Source of the DNA: Nocardiopsis flavescens
Lineage (GTDB): Bacteria > Actinomycetota > Actinomycetes > Streptosporangiales > Streptosporangiaceae
Direction: 5' to 3'
DNA length: 64,000 nucleotides
NCBI RefSeq assembly: GCF_900141985.1
Contig: NZ_FQZK01000005.1
Coordinates: 299,590 to 363,589 of the forward strand
This document shows positions 7,107-18,158 of the stretch, one piece after another. Position 1 is the stretch's first letter; each line of letters opens with the position of its first letter. A program made the translations under genes and the position numbers. A model generated the notes under the pieces. The model was not told the DNA's origin, did no database searches, and saw only the letters and a program-made list of their open reading frames with translations.

Positions 7107-10040
7107 ATGCCCCCGTCTCCCCCCACCCTCCGCAGGCGCCTGCGCACCGGTGCCTGCGGCCTCGCCCTGGCGGTCGCGGCCGCCACCGTCGCGGCCCTGC
7201 CCACGGCGCCCGCCGCCGCCGAGCCCGTCCCCGACTACTGCGCCCCCGGGGGATGCCACGACATCCTCCCGCCCGGCCAGAACGGCAGCGCGACCCTCGT
7301 CGAGATCCTCGGCCACCAGGTCTTCGGCACCCGGCCCAAGTTCTCCTCCAGCCAGCTCGACATGTACGACAACCTCGTGCACCACTACGACGGCCTCACC
7401 CAGGCGGGCCTGGACGACTTCTTCCTCGACGCCACCTTCGGCGTGGCCCGGGGCGACGTGGGCCGCACCTACAAGCCGCGGGCCGACGTCACGGTCACCC
7501 GCGACCGCCACCACGGCATCCCGCACATCGAGGGGACCACCCGCGAGGGCACCATGTTCGGCGCCGGCTACGCGGCGGCCGAGGACCGGCTCTTCCTCAT
7601 GGACGTCCTGCGCCGCGTCGGGCGCGGCGAGCTGACCTCCTTCGCCGGAGGCGCCGAGGGCAACCGGGGCCTGGAACAGGACCTGTGGCGCAGCGCGCCC
7701 TACACCGAGGAGGACAAGCAGGCCCAGATCGACCGGGTCGCCGCCTCGGGAGAGCGCGGGGAGCAGGCCCTGGCCGACGTCGAGGACTACATCGACGGCG
7801 TCAACACCTACATCGACCAGGCCGACGGCGGCCGGTACTTCCCCGGCGAGTACGTCCTGACCGGGCACAAGGACGCCATCACCAACGCGGGCGAGATCGA
7901 GCGCTTCACCGCCACCGACGTCGTCGGCATCGCCTCCATGGTCGGCGGGATCTTCGGCGGGGGAGGGGGCGGCGAGGTCCAGTCCGCCCTCGTGCTGGCC
8001 AACTTCCAGGACCGCTACGGGGCCGAGGAGGGCCTGGCCCTCTGGCACGACTGGCGCATGGAGAACGACCCCGAGGCCGTGGTGAGCATCCCCGGCGAGT
8101 TCCCCTACGGCGGCACCCCCGACGACCCGGTCGGCGAGGTCCACCCCGACCCGGGCTCGGTCGAGTACTACGACATCGTCCACGACGAGCACGGCTCGGC
8201 GGCCTCCGGCCAGGCGGCCCGGTCCCCCGAGCCCGACGCGGCGACCACGGCCGCCCCCGGCGAGGAGGGCGACGCCACCGTCGAGGACCTCACCGAGGAG
8301 CAGCAGGGGGAGATCGACGCCATGGTGGAGGAGGGCGACCTCTCCGCCGCCGAGGGCGTGTTCGACGAGGGCGTGCTGCCCGAGGGGCTGCTCGACCCGC
8401 GCGGCATGTCCAACGCCCTGCTGGTCTCCGGCGAGCACACCGAGAGCGGCAACCCGGTGGCCGTCATGGGCCCGCAGACCGCGTACTTCTCCCCGCAGCT
8501 GCTCCTGCTCCAGGAGCTCCAGGGGCCGGGCATCAGCGCCCGCGGCGCCTCCTTCGCGGGGGTGAGCTTCTACGTCCAGATGGGCCGCGGCGTCGACTAC
8601 GCCTGGAGCGCCACGTCGGCGGGCCAGGACCTCACCGACACCTTCGCCGTGCACCTGTGCGAGACGGACGGGTCCGCGCCCACCACCGCCTCCCGCGCCT
8701 ACGTCGACTCCTCCGGTGACTGCACGCCCTTCGAGGAGCTCAGCGTCACCAACGAGTGGTCGCCCACCGTCGCCGACGGCACCCCGGCGGGCGGCTACAC
8801 GCTCACCTCGCTGCGGTCCGAGTACGGGCTGGTGCAGTCGTTCGCGACGGCGGACGGGGTCCCGGTGGCGTTCACGTCGTTGCGCTCCACCTACATGCAC
8901 GAGGTGGACTCCATCATCGGGTTCCAGCGCTTCAACGACCCGGACGAGATCACCTCGGCGGAGACGTTCATCGACGCCGCGGGGGACATCGGGTACGCGT
9001 TCAACTGGCACTACGTGGACGACGAGGACATCGCGTTCATCAACTCCGGCGCCAACCCCGAGCGGAACCCGGGCACCAACCCCAACCTGCCGATCGACGC
9101 CTACTCCGACGCGGGCTGGGCCGGCTGGGACCCGCAGGACAACAGCGTCGCCTACATCCCCAAGAGCGAGCACCCGCAGGCGGTCGACCCGGACTACATC
9201 GTCAACTGGAACAACAAGCCGGCCCAGGGGTACACCTCGGGCTGGTCCACCGGCTCGGTGCACCGCGGCGACCTGCTGGACACCCGGGTGTCGGCGCTGG
9301 TCGACGGCGGGCACGCGTTCACCACCGCGAGCCTGACCCGGGTGATGATGGAGGCCGGCACGGCGGACCTGCGCGCCCAGGAGGTGCTGCCGCTGCTCCT
9401 GGAGGTCATCGACTCCGCGGAGGTCACCGACCCCGGACTCGCGTCCGCGGTCGAGGGCCTGCGGCAGTGGAACGCGGCGGGGTCGCAGCGGCGCGAGCCC
9501 TTCCGCGACGCCGGCTACTACTCCTACGCCGATTCCATCCGCGTCCTGGACGCCTGGTGGCCGCTCCTGGTCCGGGCCCAGTTCGAACCCGAGCTGGGGG
9601 AGGACCTCTACACCGGCCTGACCGCCGTGGCGCAGATCGACGAGTCGCCCTCGGGCCACATCGGCGGGGGCACGCCCGGCAGTGTCAACCAGGGCCAGCC
9701 CCACCGCGGCTCCGCCTTCCAGTACGGATGGTGGTCGTACGTGGACAAGGACCTGCGCACCGTGCTGGGGCAGGACGTCGAGGGCCCCCTCGGCGACGGC
9801 GCCTACTGCGGCGGCGGGGACCTCGCGCAGTGCCGTACGGTGCTGCTCGACACCCTCGCCGAGGCGGTGGCCACCCCGGCGGGCGAGGTCTACCCGGGTG
9901 ACGACCACTGCGCGGTCGGCGCCCAGCTGTGCGCCGACACGGTGATCCACCAGTCGGTGGGAGGCATCGACATGTGGCCCATCGCCTGGCAGAACCGGCC
10001 CACCTACCAGCTTGTCTACCAGTTCTCCGGCGGACGGTAG
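7107..10040 (+). CDS. Secreted penicillin acylase family protein (Ntn hydrolase)
   Basis: A 977-residue precursor. Residues 1-39 are a signal peptide (RRRLRTGACGLALAVAAATV, cut near AAAEP). An N-terminal extension is followed by an alpha-chain-like region (VTVTRDRHHGIPHIEGTTRE, MFGAGYAAAEDRLFLMD), an acidic spacer, then the autoprocessing point DPRGMSNALLVSG. The new beta-chain N terminus would be Ser435, the catalytic nucleophile. Later motifs GPQTAYFSPQLL and AWSATSAGQDLTDTF fit the family. Members hydrolyse amide bonds in beta-lactams or acyl-homoserine lactones, and the substrate here cannot be told. The start has an AGGTGG site. A strong hairpin follows. Confidence 0.9.
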   Translation: MPPSPPTLRRRLRTGACGLALAVAAATVAALPTAPAAAEPVPDYCAPGGCHDILPPGQNGSATLVEILGHQVFGTRPKFSSSQLDMYDNLVHHYDGLTQAGLDDFFLDATFGVARGDVGRTYKPRADVTVTRDRHHGIPHIEGTTREGTMFGAGYAAAEDRLFLMDVLRRVGRGELTSFAGGAEGNRGLEQDLWRSAPYTEEDKQAQIDRVAASGERGEQALADVEDYIDGVNTYIDQADGGRYFPGEYVLTGHKDAITNAGEIERFTATDVVGIASMVGGIFGGGGGGEVQSALVLANFQDRYGAEEGLALWHDWRMENDPEAVVSIPGEFPYGGTPDDPVGEVHPDPGSVEYYDIVHDEHGSAASGQAARSPEPDAATTAAPGEEGDATVEDLTEEQQGEIDAMVEEGDLSAAEGVFDEGVLPEGLLDPRGMSNALLVSGEHTESGNPVAVMGPQTAYFSPQLLLLQELQGPGISARGASFAGVSFYVQMGRGVDYAWSATSAGQDLTDTFAVHLCETDGSAPTTASRAYVDSSGDCTPFEELSVTNEWSPTVADGTPAGGYTLTSLRSEYGLVQSFATADGVPVAFTSLRSTYMHEVDSIIGFQRFNDPDEITSAETFIDAAGDIGYAFNWHYVDDEDIAFINSGANPERNPGTNPNLPIDAYSDAGWAGWDPQDNSVAYIPKSEHPQAVDPDYIVNWNNKPAQGYTSGWSTGSVHRGDLLDTRVSALVDGGHAFTTASLTRVMMEAGTADLRAQEVLPLLLEVIDSAEVTDPGLASAVEGLRQWNAAGSQRREPFRDAGYYSYADSIRVLDAWWPLLVRAQFEPELGEDLYTGLTAVAQIDESPSGHIGGGTPGSVNQGQPHRGSAFQYGWWSYVDKDLRTVLGQDVEGPLGDGAYCGGGDLAQCRTVLLDTLAEAVATPAGEVYPGDDHCAVGAQLCADTVIHQSVGGIDMWPIAWQNRPTYQLVYQFSGGR

Positions 10041-10047
10041 CGGCGGG

Positions 10048-10096
10048 CGGCGCGGTCCCCGGCGGCCCTGAGCGGGTGCCTCCGGGGGCCGCGCCG
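10048..10096 (+). terminator. Terminator hairpin after the acylase gene
   Basis: A 15-bp stem (CGGCGCGGTCCCCGG against CCGGGGGCCGCGCCG, one G-T pair) with a 20-base loop starts eight bases after the stop codon. Confidence 0.55.
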
Positions 10097-10311
10097 CGTC
10101 CGGGGCCGAACGGGGCCGCGCACTCCTCCCGCGGCCCCGCCCGGGACACCGTCCGCCCGGTCGCGCGCCGTGCGGTGAGCGGCTCCGGCACAGGTCACCG
10201 CGCTGCCGGGTCCAACGGGCGAAATCCCCGTACTCGTAAGCGAATCGTGTGGTTTGTCGGGCCCGTGTGGGTAGCAAAGGAGTACCCGGAACACGAACCG
10301 GAGGGGGGTAC

Positions 10312-10752
10312 ATGGACGCCTGGCTGGTCTGGCTGGTCCTCGCCGTCGTCCTGGGGGTCGTCGAGGTCTTCACCCTCACCTTCGTCCTGGGCCTGCTCGC
10401 GGCTGCGGCCCTGGTCGCCGCCCTCCTCGGCGCCGTCGGACTCCCGGTGGCCGTGCAGATCATCGGGTTCGTCGCGGCCTCGGCCGCGGGCGTCTACCTG
10501 GTCCGGCCGATCATGCGCCGCCAGCTCTCCCGCGGGCCCGTGGTGCGCTCGGGGGTCGAGGGACTGGTGGGACGCAGCGCCGTGGTGCTCCAGCCGGTGG
10601 ACCGGGACAGGGGACTGATCAAGCTCTCCGGGGAGGAGTGGTCGGCGCGGAGCATCGACGAGGACCTGGTGATCCCCGTGGGAGCGCACGTCGACGTCAT
10701 GGAGATCGACGGCGCGACCGCCGTGGTCTACCCGCGCGAGGCCCTTCCCTGA
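10312..10752 (+). CDS. NfeD-like membrane protein
   Basis: A 146-residue protein with two N-terminal membrane segments (WLVWLVLAVVLGVVEVFTL; LLAAAALVAALLGAVGL, then a third stretch IIGFVAASAAGVYLV) and a C-terminal OB-fold typical of NfeD (GLVGRSAVVLQPVDRDRG, DGATAVVYPREA). NfeD proteins pair with SPFH/stomatin proteins and are thought to organise membrane microdomains. The SPFH gene follows 85 bp downstream. The ATG has a GGAGGGGGG site three bases away. An in-frame start at 10249 lacks a ribosome site and family similarity. Confidence 0.9.
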   Translation: MDAWLVWLVLAVVLGVVEVFTLTFVLGLLAAAALVAALLGAVGLPVAVQIIGFVAASAAGVYLVRPIMRRQLSRGPVVRSGVEGLVGRSAVVLQPVDRDRGLIKLSGEEWSARSIDEDLVIPVGAHVDVMEIDGATAVVYPREALP

Positions 10753-10837
10753 GCCGGCGGCCCGGCCGCCGGGACCGGCGGGGCGGGCCCGGGCCGCGCG
10801 CACCGCCGCACACACGATCCGAGATCAGGTGCCGAAC

Positions 10838-11935
10838 ATGACAGAACTCGTCATACCTTTCATCATCCTCGCCGTCCTCTTCGTCGCCCTCGCCCTGACG
10901 TCGATCCGCATCGTTCCCCAGGCGCGGGCGTACAACATCGAGCGCTTCGGCCGGTACATCCGCACACTCGGGCCCGGGCTGAACTTCCTCATCCCGGGCG
11001 TGGACCGGGTCAACACCAAGTTCGACCTGCGCGAGCACGTGTTCACCTCGCGCCCCCAGCCGGTCATCACCGAGGACAACCTGGTCGTCAACATCGACAC
11101 CGTCCTCTACTACCAGGTCACCGACCCCAAGGCCGCCGCCTACGAGGTGGCCAACTACATCCAGGCCATCGACCAGCTCACCGTCACCACGCTGCGCAAC
11201 GTGATCGGCTCGATGGACCTGGAGCGCACGCTCACCTCCCGCGAGGAGATCAACACCCGCCTGCGCGGCGTCCTGGACGACACCACCGGCAAGTGGGGCA
11301 TCCGCGTCAACCGGGTGGAGATCAAGGCGATCGACCCGCCGCCCACCATCAAGGAGGCGATGGAGAAGCAGATGCGGGCCGACCGCGACAAGCGCGCGGC
11401 CATCCTGCACGCCGAGGGCGACCGGCAGGCCCGCATCCTCAAGGCCGAGGGCGCCCGCCAGCAGGCGATCCTGGAGGCGCAGGGCGACCAGCAGGCGGCG
11501 ATCCTGCGGGCCGACGGCGAGGCACAGGCCGTGGAGCGGGTCTTCCAGGCCGTGCACGCCAACAACGCCGACGCCAAGCTGCTCGCGTACAAGTACCTGG
11601 AGACCCTGCCGCAGCTGGCCAACGGGGAGGGGAACACGTTCTGGGTCATTCCGGGCGAGTTCACCGAGGCCGTCAAGAACGTCACCCACGCCTTCGCGGG
11701 CGACGCCGTGCGCTCGCGGCCCTCCACGGAGAAGGACGAGGACGCCGGGGGCTCCGGCCCGGCCCAGCTCACCGGCCCCGACCCGACCGAGCGGTCGGCG
11801 TCCGCGCAGGCGGCCCGGGACGCCGCGGAGGCGGCCCGGCGGGCGGTGGAGGACGCCCGCGACGACGTGCGCCGCGCCGGGGTGGCGGGCACGCGCGGCA
11901 CCGAGTCCGCGCCGGTCCCGCGCGAGGAGGGGTAG
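10838..11935 (+). CDS. SPFH/Band 7 (stomatin-like) membrane protein
   Basis: 365 residues. One N-terminal membrane anchor (ELVIPFIILAVLFVALAL) precedes an SPFH domain (VPQARAYNIERFGRYIRTL, PGLNFLIPGVDRV, QPVITEDNLVVNIDTVLYY), a coiled coil rich in Ala/Glu/Gln (GDRQARILKAEGARQQAIL) and a low-complexity Ala/Asp/Arg tail. It is probably a membrane scaffold acting with the NfeD protein upstream. The ATG follows AGGTG at six bases. A GTG three codons earlier is an alternative. A long hairpin follows the stop. Confidence 0.93.
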   Translation: MTELVIPFIILAVLFVALALTSIRIVPQARAYNIERFGRYIRTLGPGLNFLIPGVDRVNTKFDLREHVFTSRPQPVITEDNLVVNIDTVLYYQVTDPKAAAYEVANYIQAIDQLTVTTLRNVIGSMDLERTLTSREEINTRLRGVLDDTTGKWGIRVNRVEIKAIDPPPTIKEAMEKQMRADRDKRAAILHAEGDRQARILKAEGARQQAILEAQGDQQAAILRADGEAQAVERVFQAVHANNADAKLLAYKYLETLPQLANGEGNTFWVIPGEFTEAVKNVTHAFAGDAVRSRPSTEKDEDAGGSGPAQLTGPDPTERSASAQAARDAAEAARRAVEDARDDVRRAGVAGTRGTESAPVPREEG

Positions 11936-11943
11936 CGCCCCAC

Positions 11944-11978
11944 GGGTCCCGGCCGGGGAGGGGCCCCGGCCCGGACCC
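11944..11978. terminator. Bidirectional terminator hairpin
   Basis: Nested stems GGGTCC/GGACCC and GGCCGGGG/CCCCGGCC form an almost continuous 15-bp hairpin between the convergent SPFH and oxidoreductase genes. Confidence 0.6.
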
Positions 11979-11985
11979 GGCCGGG

Positions 11986-12951
11986 TCAGACCAGGACGAG
12001 CTTGCCCGTGGTGGCGCGCGAGGCCAGCGCGGCCTGGGCGGCGCCCGCCTCTGCCAGCGGGTGGCGACCGCCGATCCGCACGTCCAGGCGGCCCGCCCCC
12101 ACCAGCGAGAACAGGTCGCCGGCCCGCCACAGCAGCTCCTCGCGGTCGGCCACGAAGTGCGCCAGCGACGGCCGGGTCAGGTACACCGATCCCGCGGCGT
12201 TGAGCCGCTGCGGGTCCACCGGCTCGACCGGGCCCGAGGACTGTCCGAACAGCGCCAGCACACCGCGCGGGCGCAGCGACTCCAGGCTCGCCCCGAAGGT
12301 GTCGCGGCCCACGCCGTCGTAGACGGCGGCCACGCCCTCCCCGCCGGTGAGGTCGCGCACCGCCTCGGCCACGGGGGTCTCGGTGTAGCGGACGACCTCG
12401 TCGGCCCCCGCCTCGCGGGCGATGCGCTCCTTCTCCGGCGAGGACACGGTGCCGATCACGCGGGCGCCGCGCTCCCTGGCCAGCTGGACCAGGAGCAGCC
12501 CGGTGCCGCCGGCCGCCGCGTGCACCAGGACGGTCTCGCCCCCGGCCACCGGGTGCACCGAGTTCACCAGGTAGTGGGCGGTCATGCCCTGGAGCAGCAG
12601 GGCGGCGGCCTGCTCCGATGACACCGCGTCGGGCACCGGTACCACCAGGGAGGCCTTGACCGCGGCGCGCTCGGCGTAGGCGCCCGGTGCCATCGCCCAC
12701 CCCACCCGCTGCCCGACGGACAGGTCGTCGACGCCGTCCCCCACGGCGGCCACCGTCCCGGCGGCCTCCATGCCAGGGACGAAGGGCAGCGGGACCTCGT
12801 ACTGTCCGCTGCGCTGGTAGATGTCGATGAAGTTGACCCCGCGGGCCTCGACGTCGATGAGGACCTCACCGGGGCCGGGCACGGGGTCGGGGACCTCGGA
12901 CGGGCGCAGGACCTCGGGTCCGCCGGTCTCCTCCAGGACGATGGCGCGCAT
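11986..12951 (-). CDS. Zinc-independent quinone oxidoreductase (MDR superfamily)
   Basis: A 321-residue NADPH:quinone oxidoreductase-like enzyme. The GroES-like N domain reads GGPEVLRPSEVPDP and VNFIDIYQRSGQY, with VPGMEAAGTVAAVGDGV. The Rossmann motif is VLVHAAAGGTGLLLVQLA, and no structural zinc cysteines are present. It resembles the QorA family, which reduces quinones or other electrophiles with one electron. The ATG has a GAGGAG site eight bases away. It is transcribed towards the SPFH gene and away from nothing close, so it is likely a single-gene unit. Confidence 0.9.
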   Translation of the reverse strand: MRAIVLEETGGPEVLRPSEVPDPVPGPGEVLIDVEARGVNFIDIYQRSGQYEVPLPFVPGMEAAGTVAAVGDGVDDLSVGQRVGWAMAPGAYAERAAVKASLVVPVPDAVSSEQAAALLLQGMTAHYLVNSVHPVAGGETVLVHAAAGGTGLLLVQLARERGARVIGTVSSPEKERIAREAGADEVVRYTETPVAEAVRDLTGGEGVAAVYDGVGRDTFGASLESLRPRGVLALFGQSSGPVEPVDPQRLNAAGSVYLTRPSLAHFVADREELLWRAGDLFSLVGAGRLDVRIGGRHPLAEAGAAQAALASRATTGKLVLV

Positions 12952-13127
12952 GCTTCCACTCCTCACCGAATGCGAATGCTCCGCGGCATCATGCCAGGCC
13001 GGTGCCGGTGCGCACCACGGCGGCGCTCCGCCGCCGCCCGCGCGGGGAAGGGCGCCGGGCGCGTCCGGGCCCCGGAGCCGGGGCCTGTGCCCGGCGCGCT
13101 CCGGCCGCCGTCGGCGGGCCGGGGCGC

Positions 13128-15221
<2,094 letters not shown>

Positions 15222-15415
15222 GGTGCAGGGTCCTCGCATGGAATCGGGGATGGGGGTGGTGCCAGCGTACCGAGGGAGGTCCGCCGGGCGCCTCCCGGCG
15301 GTGGATCGCCGGGGCCCGGCCGGTCCCGCCCCCGGTGGCGTCTCGCACCGGTCACATGAGGTGATGCCGACCTTCGCGAAACAGTTCCACGGGTCCGCCG
15401 ATTTCGCTACTGTGG

Positions 15416-15427
15416 GAACACTTGTTC
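15416..15427. promoter_or_regulatory. LexA-type SOS box
   Basis: GAACACTTGTTC has exact GAAC and GTTC half-sites four bases apart, matching the actinobacterial/Bacillus LexA consensus GAAC-N4-GTTC. It lies 56 bp before the DUF6504 start. DUF6504 genes are often found with imuB/dnaE2 mutagenesis genes, which are SOS-controlled, so the pairing is biologically sensible. Confidence 0.7.
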
Positions 15428-15482
15428 GAACATCTGTCCGTATCTTCCCCACGGGCGGGCACACGCGGGGCCGGAGGGGTCG

Positions 15483-15770
15483 ATGCCGAGGGGAAGTGTC
15501 GTGGGAAGGTACTACGGGACAGAGGTGACGGTCGTGCGGGACGCGGGCCGGCCGGCCCGGTTCACCTGGAACGGCAGGGTCTACGGCGTGCGCCGGATCA
15601 TGGACCACTGGGTGACGCCGCAGGAGGGCTGGCGGGCCTCGCGCGGCCCCCTGGCACCGCGCAGCGAGCACTGGCGCCTGGAGGCTGGTGCCGCCGGCTC
15701 CGAGGGGGTGTACGAACTGCGCCACGACACCGCCACCGGGACCTGGTCGCTCTCCCGGGTGTGGGGCTGA
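15483..15770 (+). CDS. DUF6504 family protein, probably SOS-regulated
   Basis: A 95-residue protein of the DUF6504 type: YYGTEVTVVRDAGRPARF, TWNGRVYGVRRIMDHWV and VYELRHDTATGTWSLSRVWG. Family members often sit beside Y-family polymerase or dnaE2 genes in actinobacteria, but here no such gene adjoins. The ATG follows GAGGGG at three bases. A GTG six codons later has a better-spaced site (GAGGGGAAG). The LexA-type box immediately upstream suggests induction by DNA damage. Its molecular role is unknown. Confidence 0.8.
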   Translation: MPRGSVVGRYYGTEVTVVRDAGRPARFTWNGRVYGVRRIMDHWVTPQEGWRASRGPLAPRSEHWRLEAGAAGSEGVYELRHDTATGTWSLSRVWG

Positions 15771-15887
15771 GCGGGTGCCGCGGCGCGGTGGCGGTGCCCG
15801 TGCCGGCCGCCCCGCGCCGGGCCGCCCGGCCCCGGGTGTTCGAACACGGCCCGGCGCGCGGGCCCCGGTGCGCCCGGTCCGCGCGCC

Positions 15888-16484
15888 CTACCCCCGGGCG
15901 GCCCGCCCGTCGTACAGGTCGGCGGGGACGAGCCCGTACACGGCCAGGTCGGTGCGGCCCTCGTGCAGCGGCATGGCGCTGCGCTCCACGCCCTCCAGCG
16001 TGAACCCGGCCTTCTCCGCCACCCGCCGCGAGCCGGTGTTGCCGGTGGCCGCCTTGATCTCCAGCCGCTGGAACCCCCGGTCCAGGGCCCAGCGGGACAC
16101 CGCGACCACCGCCTCGGCGGTGTGGCCCAGCCCGCGCGCCCAGGGCGCGGCCCAGTAGCCGATCTCACTGTTCATCGCGGGCCACAGCACGCGCATCAGT
16201 CCCACCGCGCCGACCAGGCGCCCGTCCTGCGCGCTGGTCACCGCCCACTGCTGGCCCTCGCCGCCGGTGCGTATCCCGGGGGCGATCTCCCGGCACCACT
16301 GCTCGGCGTCGGTGCGCGTGTAGGGGCAGCCCGGGCGCGGCAGCGGCAGCCAGGACTGGAGGCCGGGGTCGTTGCAGGCGGCGTACACGTCGTCGATGTC
16401 GTCCTCGATGAAGGCGCGCAGGCGCAGCCGCTCCGTCTCCAGGACGACGGAGGGCAGGACGGGGCGCGGACGCTCGGCGGTCAT
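15888..16484 (-). CDS. GNAT N-acetyltransferase, RimJ/RimL-like
   Basis: 198 residues. The opening LETERLRLRAFIEDDIDDVY and the acetyl-CoA loop region EIGYWAAPWARGLGHTAEAV are typical of ribosomal-protein-alanine acetyltransferase relatives, as is AATGNTGSRRVAEKAGF. The substrate is unknown; these enzymes acetylate protein N termini, amino acids or antibiotics. It is convergent with the DUF6504 gene. The ATG has GGGAGA about ten bases upstream. Confidence 0.88.
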   Translation of the reverse strand: MTAERPRPVLPSVVLETERLRLRAFIEDDIDDVYAACNDPGLQSWLPLPRPGCPYTRTDAEQWCREIAPGIRTGGEGQQWAVTSAQDGRLVGAVGLMRVLWPAMNSEIGYWAAPWARGLGHTAEAVVAVSRWALDRGFQRLEIKAATGNTGSRRVAEKAGFTLEGVERSAMPLHEGRTDLAVYGLVPADLYDGRAARG

Positions 16485-16620
16485 GGAGGCTCATCTCCCG
16501 GGTTCACAGGACGCGATCCGGACAAGCCTAGGCAGGTCGCGGGTGCGGTCCCACCGGCCGTGCCGTGGCCGGCGCCCCGCCGCGGGGCGTCGGCCACGGG
16601 CGGTCGGCCGGGACCGGCGG

Positions 16621-17706
16621 TCAGGCGGGGCCGCGGGCGACGCGGTCGCGGACGGCGGTCTCGAACACCTCGGCGAAGGACTCCCCGGGGCACTCCGTGG
16701 CCAGCCAGTCGCGGTGCCGGCCCAGGGCCGGGCCCGGGGTGAGGGCCCCGGTGTCGGGGTGGGTGTAGTCGATCTCGGCGCGGGGGTCCACCCCGGTCAC
16801 GGCGCACAGCACGCGCAGCACGCGCACCAGGGAGTCCTGGGCCGCGGCGGTCGGCAGCGCGTCGGTGAAGTCCCCGAGCAGGCACACGCCGATGTTGCCG
16901 TGGTTGACGCCGAACGCGTGCCCGGCGGTGACGGAGCGGGCCCGGCCCGGCCGCGGCGGACCGGAGAAGACGGGGACGCCGTCCCCGCCGGAGTGGCGGC
17001 CCTCGTACACCGTGCCCTCGGGGTCGATGAGCAGGTGGTAGCCGATGTCGCCCCACGCCTGTTCCACCGCGTGGAGGTAGTACACGGCCCGTACGTCGGC
17101 GGCGTGGTCGCCGGTGGTCGCCATGGCGGTGTGGTGCACGGTGATCGCCTGCACCGGGTGGAACACCGCGGGCCACAGGTCGGTGCCCTCGTCGTCGAAC
17201 CTCCAGGACTCGTCGGCGCCCCAGCCCGCGCGGGTGCGCAGGCGCAGCACGGGAGAGCCCGCGGAGCCGGTGTCCCCGGCGGACAGGGAGGCCTGCCCGG
17301 GGCCGCCGACGCGCAGGCCCTCGCCGTCGAACAGGTTGACGGCGGCGGTGGACCCCTCGATGTCGGCCTCGTAGCCGGTGGCGCCCTCGGGCGCGCGGAC
17401 CAGGGCCGAGCCCACGGGCTCCTCGCCCTCGCGGCCCTCGGAGTGCAGGTGCAGGGGCTCCCAGCCGCCGGTCCCGGACGGTGTCCGGAACCGGATGGCG
17501 CCGCGGGAACCGGGGCGCCCGGTGACGGTGACCACGTCGAACGGGCGCTCGGGGCGGACGGGGCCGCCCGCGGGGGCCGTCTCGGCCAGGACGCGCGGGA
17601 CGGTGCCGTCCGTGCCGGCCAGGGCGGCCCGCGGCGCGGGACCGCCGCTCAGCGCGGCCAGCCCGGCCGCGGCGGTGGCACCGGTGAGGAACGTGCGTCG
17701 TCGCAT
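16621..17706 (-). CDS. Tat-exported PGRP-type N-acetylmuramoyl-L-alanine amidase
   Basis: 361 residues. The start MRRRTFLTGATAAAGLAALS is a twin-arginine signal. Residues of about 45-175 form an actinobacterial N-terminal beta domain. The C-terminal part is a peptidoglycan recognition/amidase domain: TRAGWGADESWR, ITVHHTAM (zinc histidine), GYHLLIDPEGTVYEGRH, and GRHRDWLATECPG (zinc histidine and cysteine). All zinc ligands expected for an active amidase are visible. It should cleave the stem peptide from peptidoglycan outside the cell. The ATG has AAGGAG at eight bases. Longer in-frame starts would abolish the signal. Confidence 0.92.
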   Translation of the reverse strand: MRRRTFLTGATAAAGLAALSGGPAPRAALAGTDGTVPRVLAETAPAGGPVRPERPFDVVTVTGRPGSRGAIRFRTPSGTGGWEPLHLHSEGREGEEPVGSALVRAPEGATGYEADIEGSTAAVNLFDGEGLRVGGPGQASLSAGDTGSAGSPVLRLRTRAGWGADESWRFDDEGTDLWPAVFHPVQAITVHHTAMATTGDHAADVRAVYYLHAVEQAWGDIGYHLLIDPEGTVYEGRHSGGDGVPVFSGPPRPGRARSVTAGHAFGVNHGNIGVCLLGDFTDALPTAAAQDSLVRVLRVLCAVTGVDPRAEIDYTHPDTGALTPGPALGRHRDWLATECPGESFAEVFETAVRDRVARGPA

Positions 17707-18158
17707 GGGGGGTCTCCTTCGGATGCTCGGTGGGGCCCGGGGGCAGGGAGCGCTGCCACTCTCGCACACGCGCCGCCACTCCGGGTGACGGGGCGGGGGA
17801 ACGCGGGGGAGGAGCCAGCGGTGGCCGGATCCGGCCCCGGCGGGCCGCGGCGGTACCCCGCCGCCGGCGCCCCGCCGCGGGCCGGGGACCCGGGCGGACC
17901 GCCGTCCGCGTACGGTCCCGCGCCCCGCGCCGCCGTCCGGTCCCGGGCCGGGGGAGGACGCCGCCCGGGCGCGCCCGCGGGGCGGCTCTGGCACAGTTGA
18001 CGGTGGTGTGAGGGGCTTGGGGAAGGGGGTCGACCGGCGATCCGCCCAGGTCCGGGGGACCCGTGCGGGCGGCGCGCCGCCGCAGGCTACTCTTACCGGT
18101 CGAACACCGGGACGAGCAGTGGGAACGGGCAGTCGACACACCTTCACTGGGGGCGATC
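17707..18158. other. Intergenic region between divergent genes
   Basis: 452 bp, extremely GC-rich, between the amidase and the bluB-cobT fusion. I see no gene with a credible start. No cobalamin riboswitch core was recognisable. The AT-richest point, CTACTCTTAC near 18088, may contain the fusion-gene promoter. Confidence 0.45.

Noticed and set aside
6969..10463. A very long open frame opposite the penicillin acylase gene
   Set aside because: It mirrors the codon phase of the acylase in high-GC DNA, is composed of Gly/Val/Arg-rich low-complexity sequence and has no recognisable domain.
15836..15847. GTGTTCGAACAC as a regulatory palindrome
   Set aside because: It sits between convergent genes inside a longer GC hairpin, so termination or chance is more likely than regulation.
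17707..18158. Cobalamin riboswitch before bluB-cobT
   Set aside because: I could not find the conserved B12 box or core; a covariance search would be needed to exclude it.
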